DNA of 64,000 bases. It comes from Bacteroidales bacterium. Its GTDB lineage: Bacteria; Bacteroidota; Bacteroidia; Bacteroidales; WCHB1-69. The stretch covers positions 319,534 through 383,533 of the forward strand of contig JAKSMI010000001.1 of NCBI GenBank assembly GCA_024400635.1, written 5' to 3'. A program made the position numbers and the translations under genes. The notes beneath the pieces were generated by a model, which was not told the origin of the DNA, did not search any database, and was given only the letters and a program-made list of their open reading frames with translations. Shown here one piece after another: positions 1 through 8,223 of this stretch. How positions within the stretch are numbered: position 1 is the first letter of the stretch; each line of letters begins with the position of its first letter.

Positions 1-116
1 AAATAAACCGAGGCTTGAGGGTTGCTCGCCCAATCTCGGAGGGTAGGTCGATAGAGCAACGAGGTGACTCGCTGCCTAGATAAATGACAGAAGATTACAG
101 AACCCGGCTTATAGCT
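1..116 (+). ncRNA. rnpB: RNase P RNA, 3' end (partial)
   Basis: This is the catalytic RNA of ribonuclease P, which trims the 5' leader of tRNA precursors. The stretch carries the conserved 3' signature of bacterial type A RNase P RNA: TAGATAAATGAC at about 78-89, then ACAGAACCCGGCTTATAG at 97-114. The preceding GGTAGGTCGATAGAGC also fits the family. The 5' part lies outside the window. The 3' end is set by the CGGCTTATAG element and is good to a few bases. A T-rich run follows at 121-132 and may end transcription. Confidence 0.9.
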
Positions 117-136
117 TGCCGTTTTTCCTTTTCCAA

Positions 137-2701
137 TTAATCATACATTTCGCCACCCATTTCGCCCTCATCGGTAGGCATATCCATTACGCGGCGCTTG
201 TAATTGTTAATCTTATAGGTTACATTCAACGAGATTCTAAAACCATTGCGGTCTCGCAAACTATAGGAATCATAACCATTGCTTTCATTATATTGATAGG
301 AATGTATCTTGGTCTGATTGACCATATACAACAAGTCTCTGACATTCAAACTTACAGTCAAACTGTTTTTCAGGAAACCTTTCTTGATGGCAAAATCAAG
401 ACTATAGCGTGCTGAACGACGTCCCTGACCTACGCCATACGTTCCCCATCCCATACTGCCAGCTGTCAACGATGGTGAATTGTAGCGGAAATTCAACTGA
501 ATATCCCAGAATTTGTCGAAACTGAAAGTCTGATTCAAACGAAAACGCCACTCCCAATTTCGAGCCAGATTTTCATCCAACATGTTATCACTTTCAATAA
601 TGTTTCTATAGAAATTGAAAGAGGCATTGATTTTCCAGAATTTCCAAATCTTCTGTGTATAAATCAATTCCACACCAATATTGTGACTCTGATTCAAATT
701 CTGATAGGAAGTCAGCGTATAAGTTTCTCCGTTGTCATACTGTTCCAACGTCGTGTAACGGGTTATCATGTTTTTACGGTGACGGTAAAATGCCGTCGCG
801 CTAAAAAACGACTTATTGATGCTCAACTGATAGGCTAACTCCAATGAGTTCGCCAATTCAGGATTCAAATCTGGATTACCACAACGTACATTCTGACGGT
901 CCGAAATGTTCCTAAACGGATTCAACTGCCACACGCTAGGACGTTGCACACGTCGCGAATAACTCAACTGCAAAGCGTGTTTTTCATTGAACATATATTT
1001 GACATGTACCGTTGGGAATAGATTGAAATAATTTTTCTTATGCACTTCATCTTGTGATTTCAAATCAGAAACCGTATGGGCTAATTCTCCGCGCAAACCA
1101 GCCTGAATCTGCAACTTCTTCCAAAATGTATTAGAATAAATGAAATACAAAGCATTCAAATATTCCGAATATTCGAAATTATTCAGCTGTTCATAATCCA
1201 AGCTCCACGGATCATCATTGGCAGCAAAAAATGGTGAATAGTCTTGACCAATGAAGCGATACGAGAACTTGTAACCGGTTTCGATTCTACCTCCATTGCC
1301 TACAGGGGTTACAAAATCGACTTGCGCAACGGCATTCCTATTAAGATTTTTCGTTTCAGTTTTCTGATAGTAATCAGAATCCGCAGGAAATGAAATATCT
1401 TGCAAAGACCAGCTGTAATTATCTCCAAGGCCATGATTATAGGAGACATCGGCCGTCAACTCGCGCCCCTTCATCTCAAAAGTCTTTTTATAATTGATGG
1501 CCGCATTGAAATTCATATTCTTTCCTTTACTATTTCCATACTGTCTAAAATTCTGATATGGAAGCAACTCGTCACCGAAAATCGTATAATTATCATTAAC
1601 CAATGACGAAGTGTCCCCATTCTGTCCATAACGGAATCCGAAGGTAAAGCTCAACGTGTTTTTCTTGTTGATATACCAATCCAAGCCCGTAAACACATTG
1701 TGTCCTCCCATTTTCCCATTACCATCATTACTTTGCGTCAGTTCGGTGGTGTCTTGTCCAAACCAGGTATCGCGGAGCATATTACCCCCGTTTACGTGCT
1801 TGTGACCACGATAACCATAGTTGATGAAAAAATTGATTTTATCGTAGCTATAATTAAAATTCACATTCACATTATAGTTGCTGATATATGGATTGACGAT
1901 GTAATGCCCTTCATAGGGTTCTCGAGTATAGAGAGACATGCCTCCGCCCAAGGAAAGCATGCCATTAAATCCTGATTCTTTTTTCTTCTTCAGCACCACA
2001 TTCAATATACCTGCCATACCATCTGGTTCGTAACGTGCCGAAGGATTGGTGATAACCTCAATGCTCTCTATCATAGATGCCGGAATCTGGTCGAGGGTAA
2101 GTTGCGTAGGACGTCCATCCACAAGAATGGTTACATTTTCGCTTCCACGAACAGTAACATTACCTTCTACATCAACATCCACGGACGGAATTTCTTCCAA
2201 CACTTCCACTGCCGAAGCTCCGTCTGCCATAATACTCGATTCAACATTAAAGACGGTCTTATCCAGGTTTGTCTGCAGCATCTCTTTTTGAGCTTTCACT
2301 TCCACGGTCTGCAATGAAGTACTTTTGTTGTTCAACACAAATTTGGGAATACGAAACGTGCTCTGTTCCTTGCTGATAGTAAAAGGTTTTGAATAGTGAT
2401 TTCTATAACCAACATATTGAATTTCAAGAAAATAAGTTCCAAAACTAATGTCGGAAATATAAAAGCGACCTGACTCGTTGGTAATTCCACTCTGCGCAAC
2501 CGTTGAGTCTGATGATTTTTTCACATAGATGGTCGCATATTCAACGGGTTTTGCATTTTCGTCCACAATCATACCCGTCAAAGTGCCCGAAGTTGCATTG
2601 TTGGACTGCTGCAGGCGCTGCATTTCAGGTTGTGCGAAAACAGACATGCTGAAGACAAAAAGAAATGCCACAGCCAACATCTTCTGGAAAAACCATTTCA
2701 T
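137..2701 (-). CDS. Outer-membrane beta-barrel protein (TonB-receptor-like)
   Basis: An 854-residue outer-membrane protein. It has a signal peptide (cleavage after VFAQ near residue 24), a carboxypeptidase-regulatory-like beta-sandwich (about 38-130, TGMIVDENAKPVEYATIYVK), a plug-like domain (about 150-240, with VRGSENVTILVDGRPTQL and ITNPSARYEPDGMAGI) and a long barrel rich in aromatic residues and alternating strands. This layout matches the Bacteroidota OMP_b-brl_3 family, relatives of TonB-dependent receptors that often lack a clear TonB box. The substrate cannot be told. The start is an ATG just before the signal peptide. It lies downstream of the ppiD-like gene on the same strand but behind a likely terminator, so it is probably a separate unit. 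No clear -7 box was found for it. Confidence 0.85.
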   Translation of the reverse strand: MKWFFQKMLAVAFLFVFSMSVFAQPEMQRLQQSNNATSGTLTGMIVDENAKPVEYATIYVKKSSDSTVAQSGITNESGRFYISDISFGTYFLEIQYVGYRNHYSKPFTISKEQSTFRIPKFVLNNKSTSLQTVEVKAQKEMLQTNLDKTVFNVESSIMADGASAVEVLEEIPSVDVDVEGNVTVRGSENVTILVDGRPTQLTLDQIPASMIESIEVITNPSARYEPDGMAGILNVVLKKKKESGFNGMLSLGGGMSLYTREPYEGHYIVNPYISNYNVNVNFNYSYDKINFFINYGYRGHKHVNGGNMLRDTWFGQDTTELTQSNDGNGKMGGHNVFTGLDWYINKKNTLSFTFGFRYGQNGDTSSLVNDNYTIFGDELLPYQNFRQYGNSKGKNMNFNAAINYKKTFEMKGRELTADVSYNHGLGDNYSWSLQDISFPADSDYYQKTETKNLNRNAVAQVDFVTPVGNGGRIETGYKFSYRFIGQDYSPFFAANDDPWSLDYEQLNNFEYSEYLNALYFIYSNTFWKKLQIQAGLRGELAHTVSDLKSQDEVHKKNYFNLFPTVHVKYMFNEKHALQLSYSRRVQRPSVWQLNPFRNISDRQNVRCGNPDLNPELANSLELAYQLSINKSFFSATAFYRHRKNMITRYTTLEQYDNGETYTLTSYQNLNQSHNIGVELIYTQKIWKFWKINASFNFYRNIIESDNMLDENLARNWEWRFRLNQTFSFDKFWDIQLNFRYNSPSLTAGSMGWGTYGVGQGRRSARYSLDFAIKKGFLKNSLTVSLNVRDLLYMVNQTKIHSYQYNESNGYDSYSLRDRNGFRISLNVTYKINNYKRRVMDMPTDEGEMGGEMYD

Positions 2702-2726
2702 CTTACTAATGTATAATATTAATCAT

Positions 2727-2782
2727 TTAAAAAAACAAACAGCATAGACTGACACTTATCATAAAGGTTTAATCTATGCTGT
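2727..2782 (-). terminator. Terminator after the ppiD-like gene
   Basis: ACAGCATAGA (2739-2748) pairs perfectly with TCTATGCTGT (2773-2782). Read on the minus strand, the hairpin is followed by a run of T (TTTGTTTTTTTAAA), as in an intrinsic terminator. The loop of 24 bases is long, which lowers confidence. Confidence 0.6.
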
Positions 2783-2803
2783 CGATTTTAAGCTAAAAAG
2801 CTA

Positions 2804-4975
2804 TTATTTAACATAGAAAATATTTCTTTGGTCGAGGATTTTAACCTTGTTTTTCAGGCCTTGCATAATAACAGATTCATTACGGCTTCTACCAACTACC
2901 GCATTTCTCAATGCGGCTTTTTCAGCCATATAATTTGGAGAAACAGCACCTGTCGTAAAATCACCAACACTTGCGAGATAAACGTAATTCTTACCGGCAA
3001 CTGCTTTCGTACTGTTAGCATCCATATTAAAGATACCTGCGATAGCAGCATCCTCAATATTTCTATTCATATAACTTTCTGCAAGGAATGACAGCATAAC
3101 GCTATCCATTACATTTGATTGGTATTTAGCAGCCAAAGACTGGATATTTTCACCAGAAGCCAATGCTTTATTTACGTTTTCAGCAATCATAGCCACTTTC
3201 TTTTCGGCCATCAATTGATTTTCGATATCCGATTTGACAGATTCGAATTTCTGCATACCTTTTTCACGAATATTTCTAACGGCTGCAACAGCGTAAATAC
3301 GATTTTCAAGATTGATTACGTCTGAGACATTGTCAACTTTAATATCTTTTGTAAAAGCCCAACTAACGATTTCACGGCAGTTGGGAAGCTGATTGATAGT
3401 GGCATCCATTGCACGGACGTTGGTACCTCTAAGGACCTGAACACCTTGTGCATTAGCTTCATCGATAAGTTCGTCAGCATTTGAAGATGCGGCTGCCAAG
3501 GCATTGGCACTGCTCTTGATAGTCTTAACAGTTGTTTCAGAGGGTTCTATAGGAGTTGTATAAACCACAAACTGACGTTTTTCGACTGGGGTTGTTCTTG
3601 CCAAAATTTGGTAAACGACGAAAGCGGCGCCACTTTCATGAACATAGATACCACCGTTACCAGTATGAACGAATTCGTTATATAAAGTAGGGATAGTACC
3701 TCGTTCGGGAACCCACATTGTGGTATCTGTAGCTTGACGTCCAGCCAAATAGTTGGGCATCAGTTCGAAGATATCGGCACCTGCCAAAACCAATTGTTTC
3801 AAGCTATCGGCTTCATGGCGAGCTTGTTTTTTGGTACGAGTTCCAGTTGGATTCATTGTGGCGTTTTTGAAATCAACAACAAGGTATGCAACCAAAACTG
3901 AGTCTGGACGCATTTCGCTTCCATAAACTTTACCATAATACCATACAATATCTTGATATGTAAAAGGTTCAATGAGCGAGCCTACAGGACGTTTGAAAAT
4001 CAAGCTGTCCAAAACATCGATAGAAATATCATCTGCTGTATAATAGGCACTGTCAACCAAACCTTTTTCTTCAGCCAAATTGAATTCTGTAAGGGAAGGT
4101 GTAGCAACGAAGCGTTGATATTCAGCATTAACGCTATCTTCGATGGCCTTCAAATCTTCTGTTGAAGGAGTAACTGGGAAGAGAGCTATATCAATATCAC
4201 GGAGATTTTCTGTAACCCTGAAAGCAGATTTATGATTATTGTACCAGTCTTTCATTTCCTTATCAGAAACAGAAGGAACGACATCGTTGAATACAGGAGC
4301 GTAAGGATTGAGGACTGCGACAGAAGCCATTGTCACCTTATTATTGGCAGCAACCTGTTCAGCCATTTTATCAGAGAAATAGAGAGAACCCTGTGCAAGG
4401 CCAAAGTAGCGCATTCTTTTTGCGTCGGCGATATTAAAGCGTTGGATTGCCTTGTAAGCCTTATACAGTTCTTCAGCGCCTTCCGTATCTTTATAGTCTT
4501 CCATGTTTTCAATGATGGCGATAACATTCTGTGGTTCCATGCCCCATTGAGATATCATCACGTTGACCATCTGGGCCAATAACTGATTAGGTTGGTTGGT
4601 ACGGAGGCTTGCAACCATTTCCTCAGTGGCTGCTTCAATCATTTCGTCTGAATATTGAAGGCCCAGTTTCTTCAGTTGTTTGTCCAACAACTTAGTTTCA
4701 ACGAGGTTGTTCCAAGTCAGTTCATGAACCTGATAAGTTTCACTTTCCTCGAGTGACTGTTTATTATACAATATTTTCCAGAGGGCGGTATTTTCTTCGT
4801 ATTCTCTACTGTACTGATCATTAATTTTTTCGCCATCTACACTAGCCATAGTGTATTTATCGGAAAAAAGTGCGGTTAATTGCGAAAAGTCACCTACGAT
4901 GAAGGCCAATAATGCGAAACCGATAATAATCATCAATGCTACGCCATGCTTGCGAATTGCGCCAATTGCTGCCAT
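2804..4975 (-). CDS. PpiD-like membrane-anchored peptidyl-prolyl isomerase
   Basis: A 723-residue periplasmic folding factor. One N-terminal membrane segment (about residues 11-31, VALMIIIGFALLAFIVGDF) anchors it in the inner membrane. A SurA_N_3-like chaperone region follows, with DGEKINDQYSREYEENTALW near residue 45, then rotamase-like and PpiC-type segments and a C-terminal helical part. The length and the opening MAAIGAIRKHG are typical of Bacteroidota 'SurA N-terminal domain' proteins of about 700 residues. Its expected role is to help newly exported outer-membrane proteins fold. It has its own promoter and is divergent from rplY. PPIase activity is inferred from family, not from visible catalytic residues. 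Confidence 0.85.
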   Translation of the reverse strand: MAAIGAIRKHGVALMIIIGFALLAFIVGDFSQLTALFSDKYTMASVDGEKINDQYSREYEENTALWKILYNKQSLEESETYQVHELTWNNLVETKLLDKQLKKLGLQYSDEMIEAATEEMVASLRTNQPNQLLAQMVNVMISQWGMEPQNVIAIIENMEDYKDTEGAEELYKAYKAIQRFNIADAKRMRYFGLAQGSLYFSDKMAEQVAANNKVTMASVAVLNPYAPVFNDVVPSVSDKEMKDWYNNHKSAFRVTENLRDIDIALFPVTPSTEDLKAIEDSVNAEYQRFVATPSLTEFNLAEEKGLVDSAYYTADDISIDVLDSLIFKRPVGSLIEPFTYQDIVWYYGKVYGSEMRPDSVLVAYLVVDFKNATMNPTGTRTKKQARHEADSLKQLVLAGADIFELMPNYLAGRQATDTTMWVPERGTIPTLYNEFVHTGNGGIYVHESGAAFVVYQILARTTPVEKRQFVVYTTPIEPSETTVKTIKSSANALAAASSNADELIDEANAQGVQVLRGTNVRAMDATINQLPNCREIVSWAFTKDIKVDNVSDVINLENRIYAVAAVRNIREKGMQKFESVKSDIENQLMAEKKVAMIAENVNKALASGENIQSLAAKYQSNVMDSVMLSFLAESYMNRNIEDAAIAGIFNMDANSTKAVAGKNYVYLASVGDFTTGAVSPNYMAEKAALRNAVVGRSRNESVIMQGLKNKVKILDQRNIFYVK

Positions 4976-5013
4976 ATTGAATTTGTTTTAGTTATTGTTT
5001 TTTTTTAAGTTTG

Positions 5014-5021
5014 CAAAAATA
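5014..5021 (-). promoter_or_regulatory. -7 box for the ppiD-like gene
   Basis: The minus strand reads TATTTTTG here, the Bacteroidota sigma-ABfr -7 consensus TAnnTTTG, 38 bases before the start codon. No convincing -33 TTTG element is seen. Confidence 0.6.
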
Positions 5022-5065
5022 GCACTTTTTTTTATATGATGCGTAATTTATTCAAGAAAAAAATG

Positions 5066-5073
5066 TATTTTTG
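5066..5073 (+). promoter_or_regulatory. -7 box for rplY
   Basis: TATTTTTG 44 bases before the rplY start matches the Bacteroidota -7 consensus. It is divergent from the ppiD-like promoter; the two boxes are only 44 bp apart. Confidence 0.65.
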
Positions 5074-5117
5074 CACACTTTTTTTTCAAACCATATTAAT
5101 CATCAAAAAATTAAACA

Positions 5118-5693
5118 ATGAAATCAGTATCTATTAGCGGTTCTCTAAGAGAGAACGTAGGGAAACGAGATGCGAAAGCTCAGCGTGCTCAAGGATTAGT
5201 TCCATGCGTAATTTACGGTGGAAAGCAACAATATCAGTTTGTTGTTGAAGAAAAACAATTCAAAAACATCATCTATACTCCCGAAGTCAAGTATGCGGAA
5301 ATCGATTTGGACGGCAAACATTTCAACGCCATCCTTCAGGAAACTCAATTCCACCCCATTACCGACAGACTGCTTCACGTTGACTTTTTGGAAGTTGTTG
5401 AAAACAAGCCCATCACCATTGACATTCCAGTTAAGATTACTGGTACATCTCCTGGTGTTCTCCGTGGTGGTAAAATGGCAAAGAAAGTCCGCAAACTGAA
5501 AGTTAGAGGTTTGCTTGAAAACGTTCCTGAATATATCGAACTGTCAATTGATGGCATGGAAATCAACGATGTAATCCGCGTTTCCAACGTCAACGTTCCC
5601 AACATCACTGTTGTTGACAATCCTTCAAAAGTATTGGTAGCCATCCTTACTTCACGTAATGTTGATGAAAGCGCCACCGAAGCTGCCGAATAA
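5118..5693 (+). CDS. rplY: 50S ribosomal protein L25 (Ctc form)
   Basis: A 191-residue ribosomal protein that binds 5S rRNA. The opening SVSISGSLRENVGKRDAKA and the following RAQGLVPCVIYGG are hallmark L25 N-terminal sequence. The length shows it is the two-domain Ctc/TL5 form, with a C-terminal beta domain (from about residue 95, NKPITIDIPVKITG) rather than the short gamma-proteobacterial form. The ATG start follows a -7 box and an A-rich leader. The gene is alone in its unit and ends at a strong hairpin. Annotation is secure. Confidence 0.95.
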   Translation: MKSVSISGSLRENVGKRDAKAQRAQGLVPCVIYGGKQQYQFVVEEKQFKNIIYTPEVKYAEIDLDGKHFNAILQETQFHPITDRLLHVDFLEVVENKPITIDIPVKITGTSPGVLRGGKMAKKVRKLKVRGLLENVPEYIELSIDGMEINDVIRVSNVNVPNITVVDNPSKVLVAILTSRNVDESATEAAE

Positions 5694-5718
5694 CAATTAT
5701 TCAGAATAGGTAAAATTA

Positions 5719-5748
5719 AAAAGAGCGGCGCAAGCCGCTCTTTTTTTA
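5719..5748. terminator. Bidirectional terminator between rplY and rplT
   Basis: AAGAGCGGC pairs with GCCGCTCTT (5721-5742) around a GCAA loop. On the plus strand it is followed by TTTTTTT; on the minus strand by TTTTTAATTTTA. It can therefore end both convergent units. Confidence 0.9.
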
Positions 5749-5784
5749 TTGCATGAAACTCAGTGTCTTAATTTTATGAATGGC

Positions 5785-6129
5785 TTATTTTACTAAGTCA
5801 ACGATAGCTTTGAATGCCTCGGGATTATTCATTGCGAGGTCGGCGAGGGCTTTGCGGTTCAATGCAATACCCTTCTTTGAAATCATACCCATAAAAGCTG
5901 AGTAGGACAAGCCATATTCGCGAACGCCCGCGTTGATACGGGTAATCCACAAACTTCTGAATGCGCCTTTTTTGGCTTTTCTGTCGCGGTAAGCAAACTG
6001 CTGACCTTTTTCCCAAGTATTCTTGGCAACGGTCCAGACGTTTTTACGCTTTCCGAAGTACCCTTTGGTACGGTTCAAAATCTTTTTTCTTCTTGCTCTT
6101 GAAGCAACGTGATTTACTGATCTTGGCAT
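5785..6129 (-). CDS. rplT: 50S ribosomal protein L20
   Basis: A 114-residue 23S rRNA-binding protein needed early in assembly of the large subunit. The start [18 protein letters not shown] and the following [17 protein letters not shown] are diagnostic. It is the last gene of the infC-rpmI-rplT operon, 84 bases after rpmI. In many bacteria L20 represses its own operon by binding the mRNA leader; whether that happens here cannot be judged from sequence alone. Confidence 0.97.
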   Translation of the reverse strand: MPRSVNHVASRARRKKILNRTKGYFGKRKNVWTVAKNTWEKGQQFAYRDRKAKKGAFRSLWITRINAGVREYGLSYSAFMGMISKKGIALNRKALADLAMNNPEAFKAIVDLVK

Positions 6130-6213
6130 AAGTTCTCCTTTCTTTTTACGTCAGCGGCTTGGCGCGTGCCAAACTCTTTGATGGCTGATAGTAAAGTTAA
6201 TAATTAATTTTCG

Positions 6214-6411
6214 TTAGCACTGGCCCAACATTTCCTTAATGGTGTGCTCGTTAACCTTGTCAGCGATGGTGCTGTATGCGAGGTTACGTTTTCTCTTTGT
6301 CGTTTTTTTAGTAAGAATGTGGCTGTGGTAAGCGTGATGTCTTCTTACTTTACCGGTACCTGTCAGAGTGAATCTCTTCTTGGCAGCCGATTTGGTTTTC
6401 ATTTTTGGCAT
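6214..6411 (-). CDS. rpmI: 50S ribosomal protein L35
   Basis: A 65-residue basic ribosomal protein. [20 protein letters not shown] and [20 protein letters not shown] are characteristic of L35. It is the middle gene of the infC-rpmI-rplT operon, 47 bases downstream of infC. The length is normal for the family. Confidence 0.97.
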   Translation of the reverse strand: MPKMKTKSAAKKRFTLTGTGKVRRHHAYHSHILTKKTTKRKRNLAYSTIADKVNEHTIKEMLGQC

Positions 6412-6458
6412 TTCTCTAATTTTTAAAGTTAATATGATGAGTTAGATGCAATTTTCTA

Positions 6459-7022
6459 TTATTTTTTCGGATTGATGACAATCATCATTCTCTTGCCTTC
6501 CAATTTGGGAAGTTGTTCGGGTTTTCCATACTCTTCAACTGCCTGGGCGAACTTCAGCAGAATCAACTCGCCTTGGTCCTTGTAAACAATTGAGCGGCCC
6601 TTGAAAAACACATCAACTTTCACCTTGCAACCTTCCTTGAGAAAACGAATGGCATGATTACATTTGAATTCGAAATCATGATCATCGGTCTGAGGTCCCA
6701 AACGGATTTCCTTGATGACGATTTTTGCGGACTTCTGTTTGATTTCCTTCTGCTTTTTCTTCTGTTCGTAAAGAAATTTCTGGTAATCCATTACTTTACA
6801 AACGGGAGGATTCGCCTGCGGGGAAATCTCCACCAAGTCCAATTCATATTGGTCCGCCAATTCCAGCGCCTCTTTTAATGGAACAATTTTCGGCTCGAAA
6901 TTTTCACCTACTACTCGCACGATTGGCGATGTGATGTACTGGTTGATTCGATGCTCGGCCTCCTTCTTCTTTGCATTGGGAAGTGGACGGCGCTGACCCG
7001 GATTTGTAACTTGTGTTGCGAT
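6459..7022 (-). CDS. infC: Translation initiation factor IF-3, probable AUC start
   Basis: IF-3 (about 187 residues) binds the 30S subunit and checks start-codon choice. Family sequence is clear: HRINQYITSPIVRVVGENFE, then LDLVEISPQANPPVCKVMDY, then the C-terminal KPEQLPKLEGKRMMIVINPKK region. There is no ATG between the upstream stop (7071-7073) and well inside the conserved domain. A GTG at 6918-6920 would cut off the conserved RINQYI segment. An ATC codon at 7020-7022 lies 8 bases after a strong Shine-Dalgarno AAAGGAG (7031-7037), unusual in this phylum, so I chose it. Rare AUU/AUC starts are known for infC and let IF-3 limit its own synthesis. First gene of the operon with rpmI and rplT. 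Confidence 0.9.
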   Translation of the reverse strand: MATQVTNPGQRRPLPNAKKKEAEHRINQYITSPIVRVVGENFEPKIVPLKEALELADQYELDLVEISPQANPPVCKVMDYQKFLYEQKKKQKEIKQKSAKIVIKEIRLGPQTDDHDFEFKCNHAIRFLKEGCKVKVDVFFKGRSIVYKDQGELILLKFAQAVEEYGKPEQLPKLEGKRMMIVINPKK

Positions 7023-7107
7023 AAGCTTTTCTCCTTTCTTTTGGTTATTATTCTGATTGTCTGCATCCTCCTAAGCAAGCAATTTACCTACTTTGAGAAA
7101 TTGGCGG

Positions 7108-7134
7108 CAAAAATACACAAATTTTTAATGCAAA
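7108..7134 (-). promoter_or_regulatory. Promoter of the infC operon
   Basis: On the minus strand TTTG (7131-7134) lies 15 bases before TATTTTTG (7108-7115), a Bacteroidota -33/-7 pair with a slightly short spacer. It is 86 bases before the chosen infC start, leaving room for a leader. Confidence 0.6.
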
Positions 7135-7182
7135 TACATTTTTCATAGATTTTTATTGATTCGCAGATTCAAAAAAATGTAG

Positions 7183-7190
7183 TATTTTTG
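7183..7190 (+). promoter_or_regulatory. -7 box for trpS
   Basis: TATTTTTG, followed by C, 24 bases before the trpS start codon. It is divergent from the infC promoter. Confidence 0.6.
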
Positions 7191-7214
7191 CTTTTTTATA
7201 TTCAATAATAAATT

Positions 7215-8210
7215 ATGGATACAGTAGTTAGTGGCATCAGACCCACAGGTTTTCTTCACTTAGGCAACTATTTCGGTGCTTTGCAAAATTTCACCAAAAT
7301 GCAAAATGACAATCAGTGCTTTTTCTTTATTGCTGATTATCACTCACTTACAACACACCCAAAGCCAGCAGACCTTCATACCAATATTAAAAATGTACTG
7401 ATAGATTATCTGGCAGCGGGCATCGACCCGGAAAAATCGACCATCTATGTGCAGAGTGACGTACCGCAGGTTTGCGAGCTCACCACCCTGCTTTCGATGA
7501 ATGTTTACGTTGGAGAATTGCAACGCGTGGCTTCTTTCAAGGAAAAAGTTCGCCGCCAGCCCGACAACGTCAATGCGGGTTTGCTGAACTATCCTGTCTT
7601 GATGGCCGCTGACATTTTGCTGCACCGTGCCGACAAAGTGCCCGTGGGCAAAGACCAGGAGCAACACCTTGAACTCACCCGCGACTTCGCTCAGCGTTTC
7701 AACCGCATTTACGGCACGGAATTCTTCAAATTACCCGTCGCCTACAATTTCGGCAAGCAGCTGGTTAAGATTCCCGGACTCGACGGTTCGACTAAAATGT
7801 CGAAATCCGACAATGAAACTTCCTGCATCTACCTTTCCGACGACCCTGCTGTGATCCGCAAGAAAGTAATGAAGGCTGTTTCAGATGCCGGGCCAACAGA
7901 ACCCAACCAGCCCAAAGCGCAACCTATCGAGAACCTTTTCTCCTTGATGGCCGCTGTCTCTACACCCGACACGTTGGCTTATTTCGAAGAGAAATACAAC
8001 ACCTGCCAAATCCGCTATGGTGATATGAAAAAACAATTGGCAGAAGACATGGTCAACTTCACGGCTCCCATTTACGAAAAAATCCAGGAATTGCGCAACA
8101 ACGATGAATACGTGGCCCGCGTCGCCCGCCAAGGTGCCGAAAAGGCCCGCGAAAGTGCTGACAAAACAGTGAATATGGTCCGCGAAATCATCGGCATCAA
8201 GCATTTTTAA
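7215..8210 (+). CDS. trpS: Tryptophan--tRNA ligase
   Basis: A 331-residue class I aminoacyl-tRNA synthetase that charges tRNA-Trp. The HIGH-type ATP motif appears as TGFLHLGNYFG (residues 11-21) and the KMSKS loop is exact at 194-198. NVYVGELQRV and GKDQEQHLELTRD are typical of bacterial TrpRS. Length is normal. It starts a plus-strand run with the vWA protein gene 13 bases downstream, although the two need not be functionally linked. Confidence 0.97.
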   Translation: MDTVVSGIRPTGFLHLGNYFGALQNFTKMQNDNQCFFFIADYHSLTTHPKPADLHTNIKNVLIDYLAAGIDPEKSTIYVQSDVPQVCELTTLLSMNVYVGELQRVASFKEKVRRQPDNVNAGLLNYPVLMAADILLHRADKVPVGKDQEQHLELTRDFAQRFNRIYGTEFFKLPVAYNFGKQLVKIPGLDGSTKMSKSDNETSCIYLSDDPAVIRKKVMKAVSDAGPTEPNQPKAQPIENLFSLMAAVSTPDTLAYFEEKYNTCQIRYGDMKKQLAEDMVNFTAPIYEKIQELRNNDEYVARVARQGAEKARESADKTVNMVREIIGIKHF

Positions 8211-8223
8211 TCTGTTCTGAATT

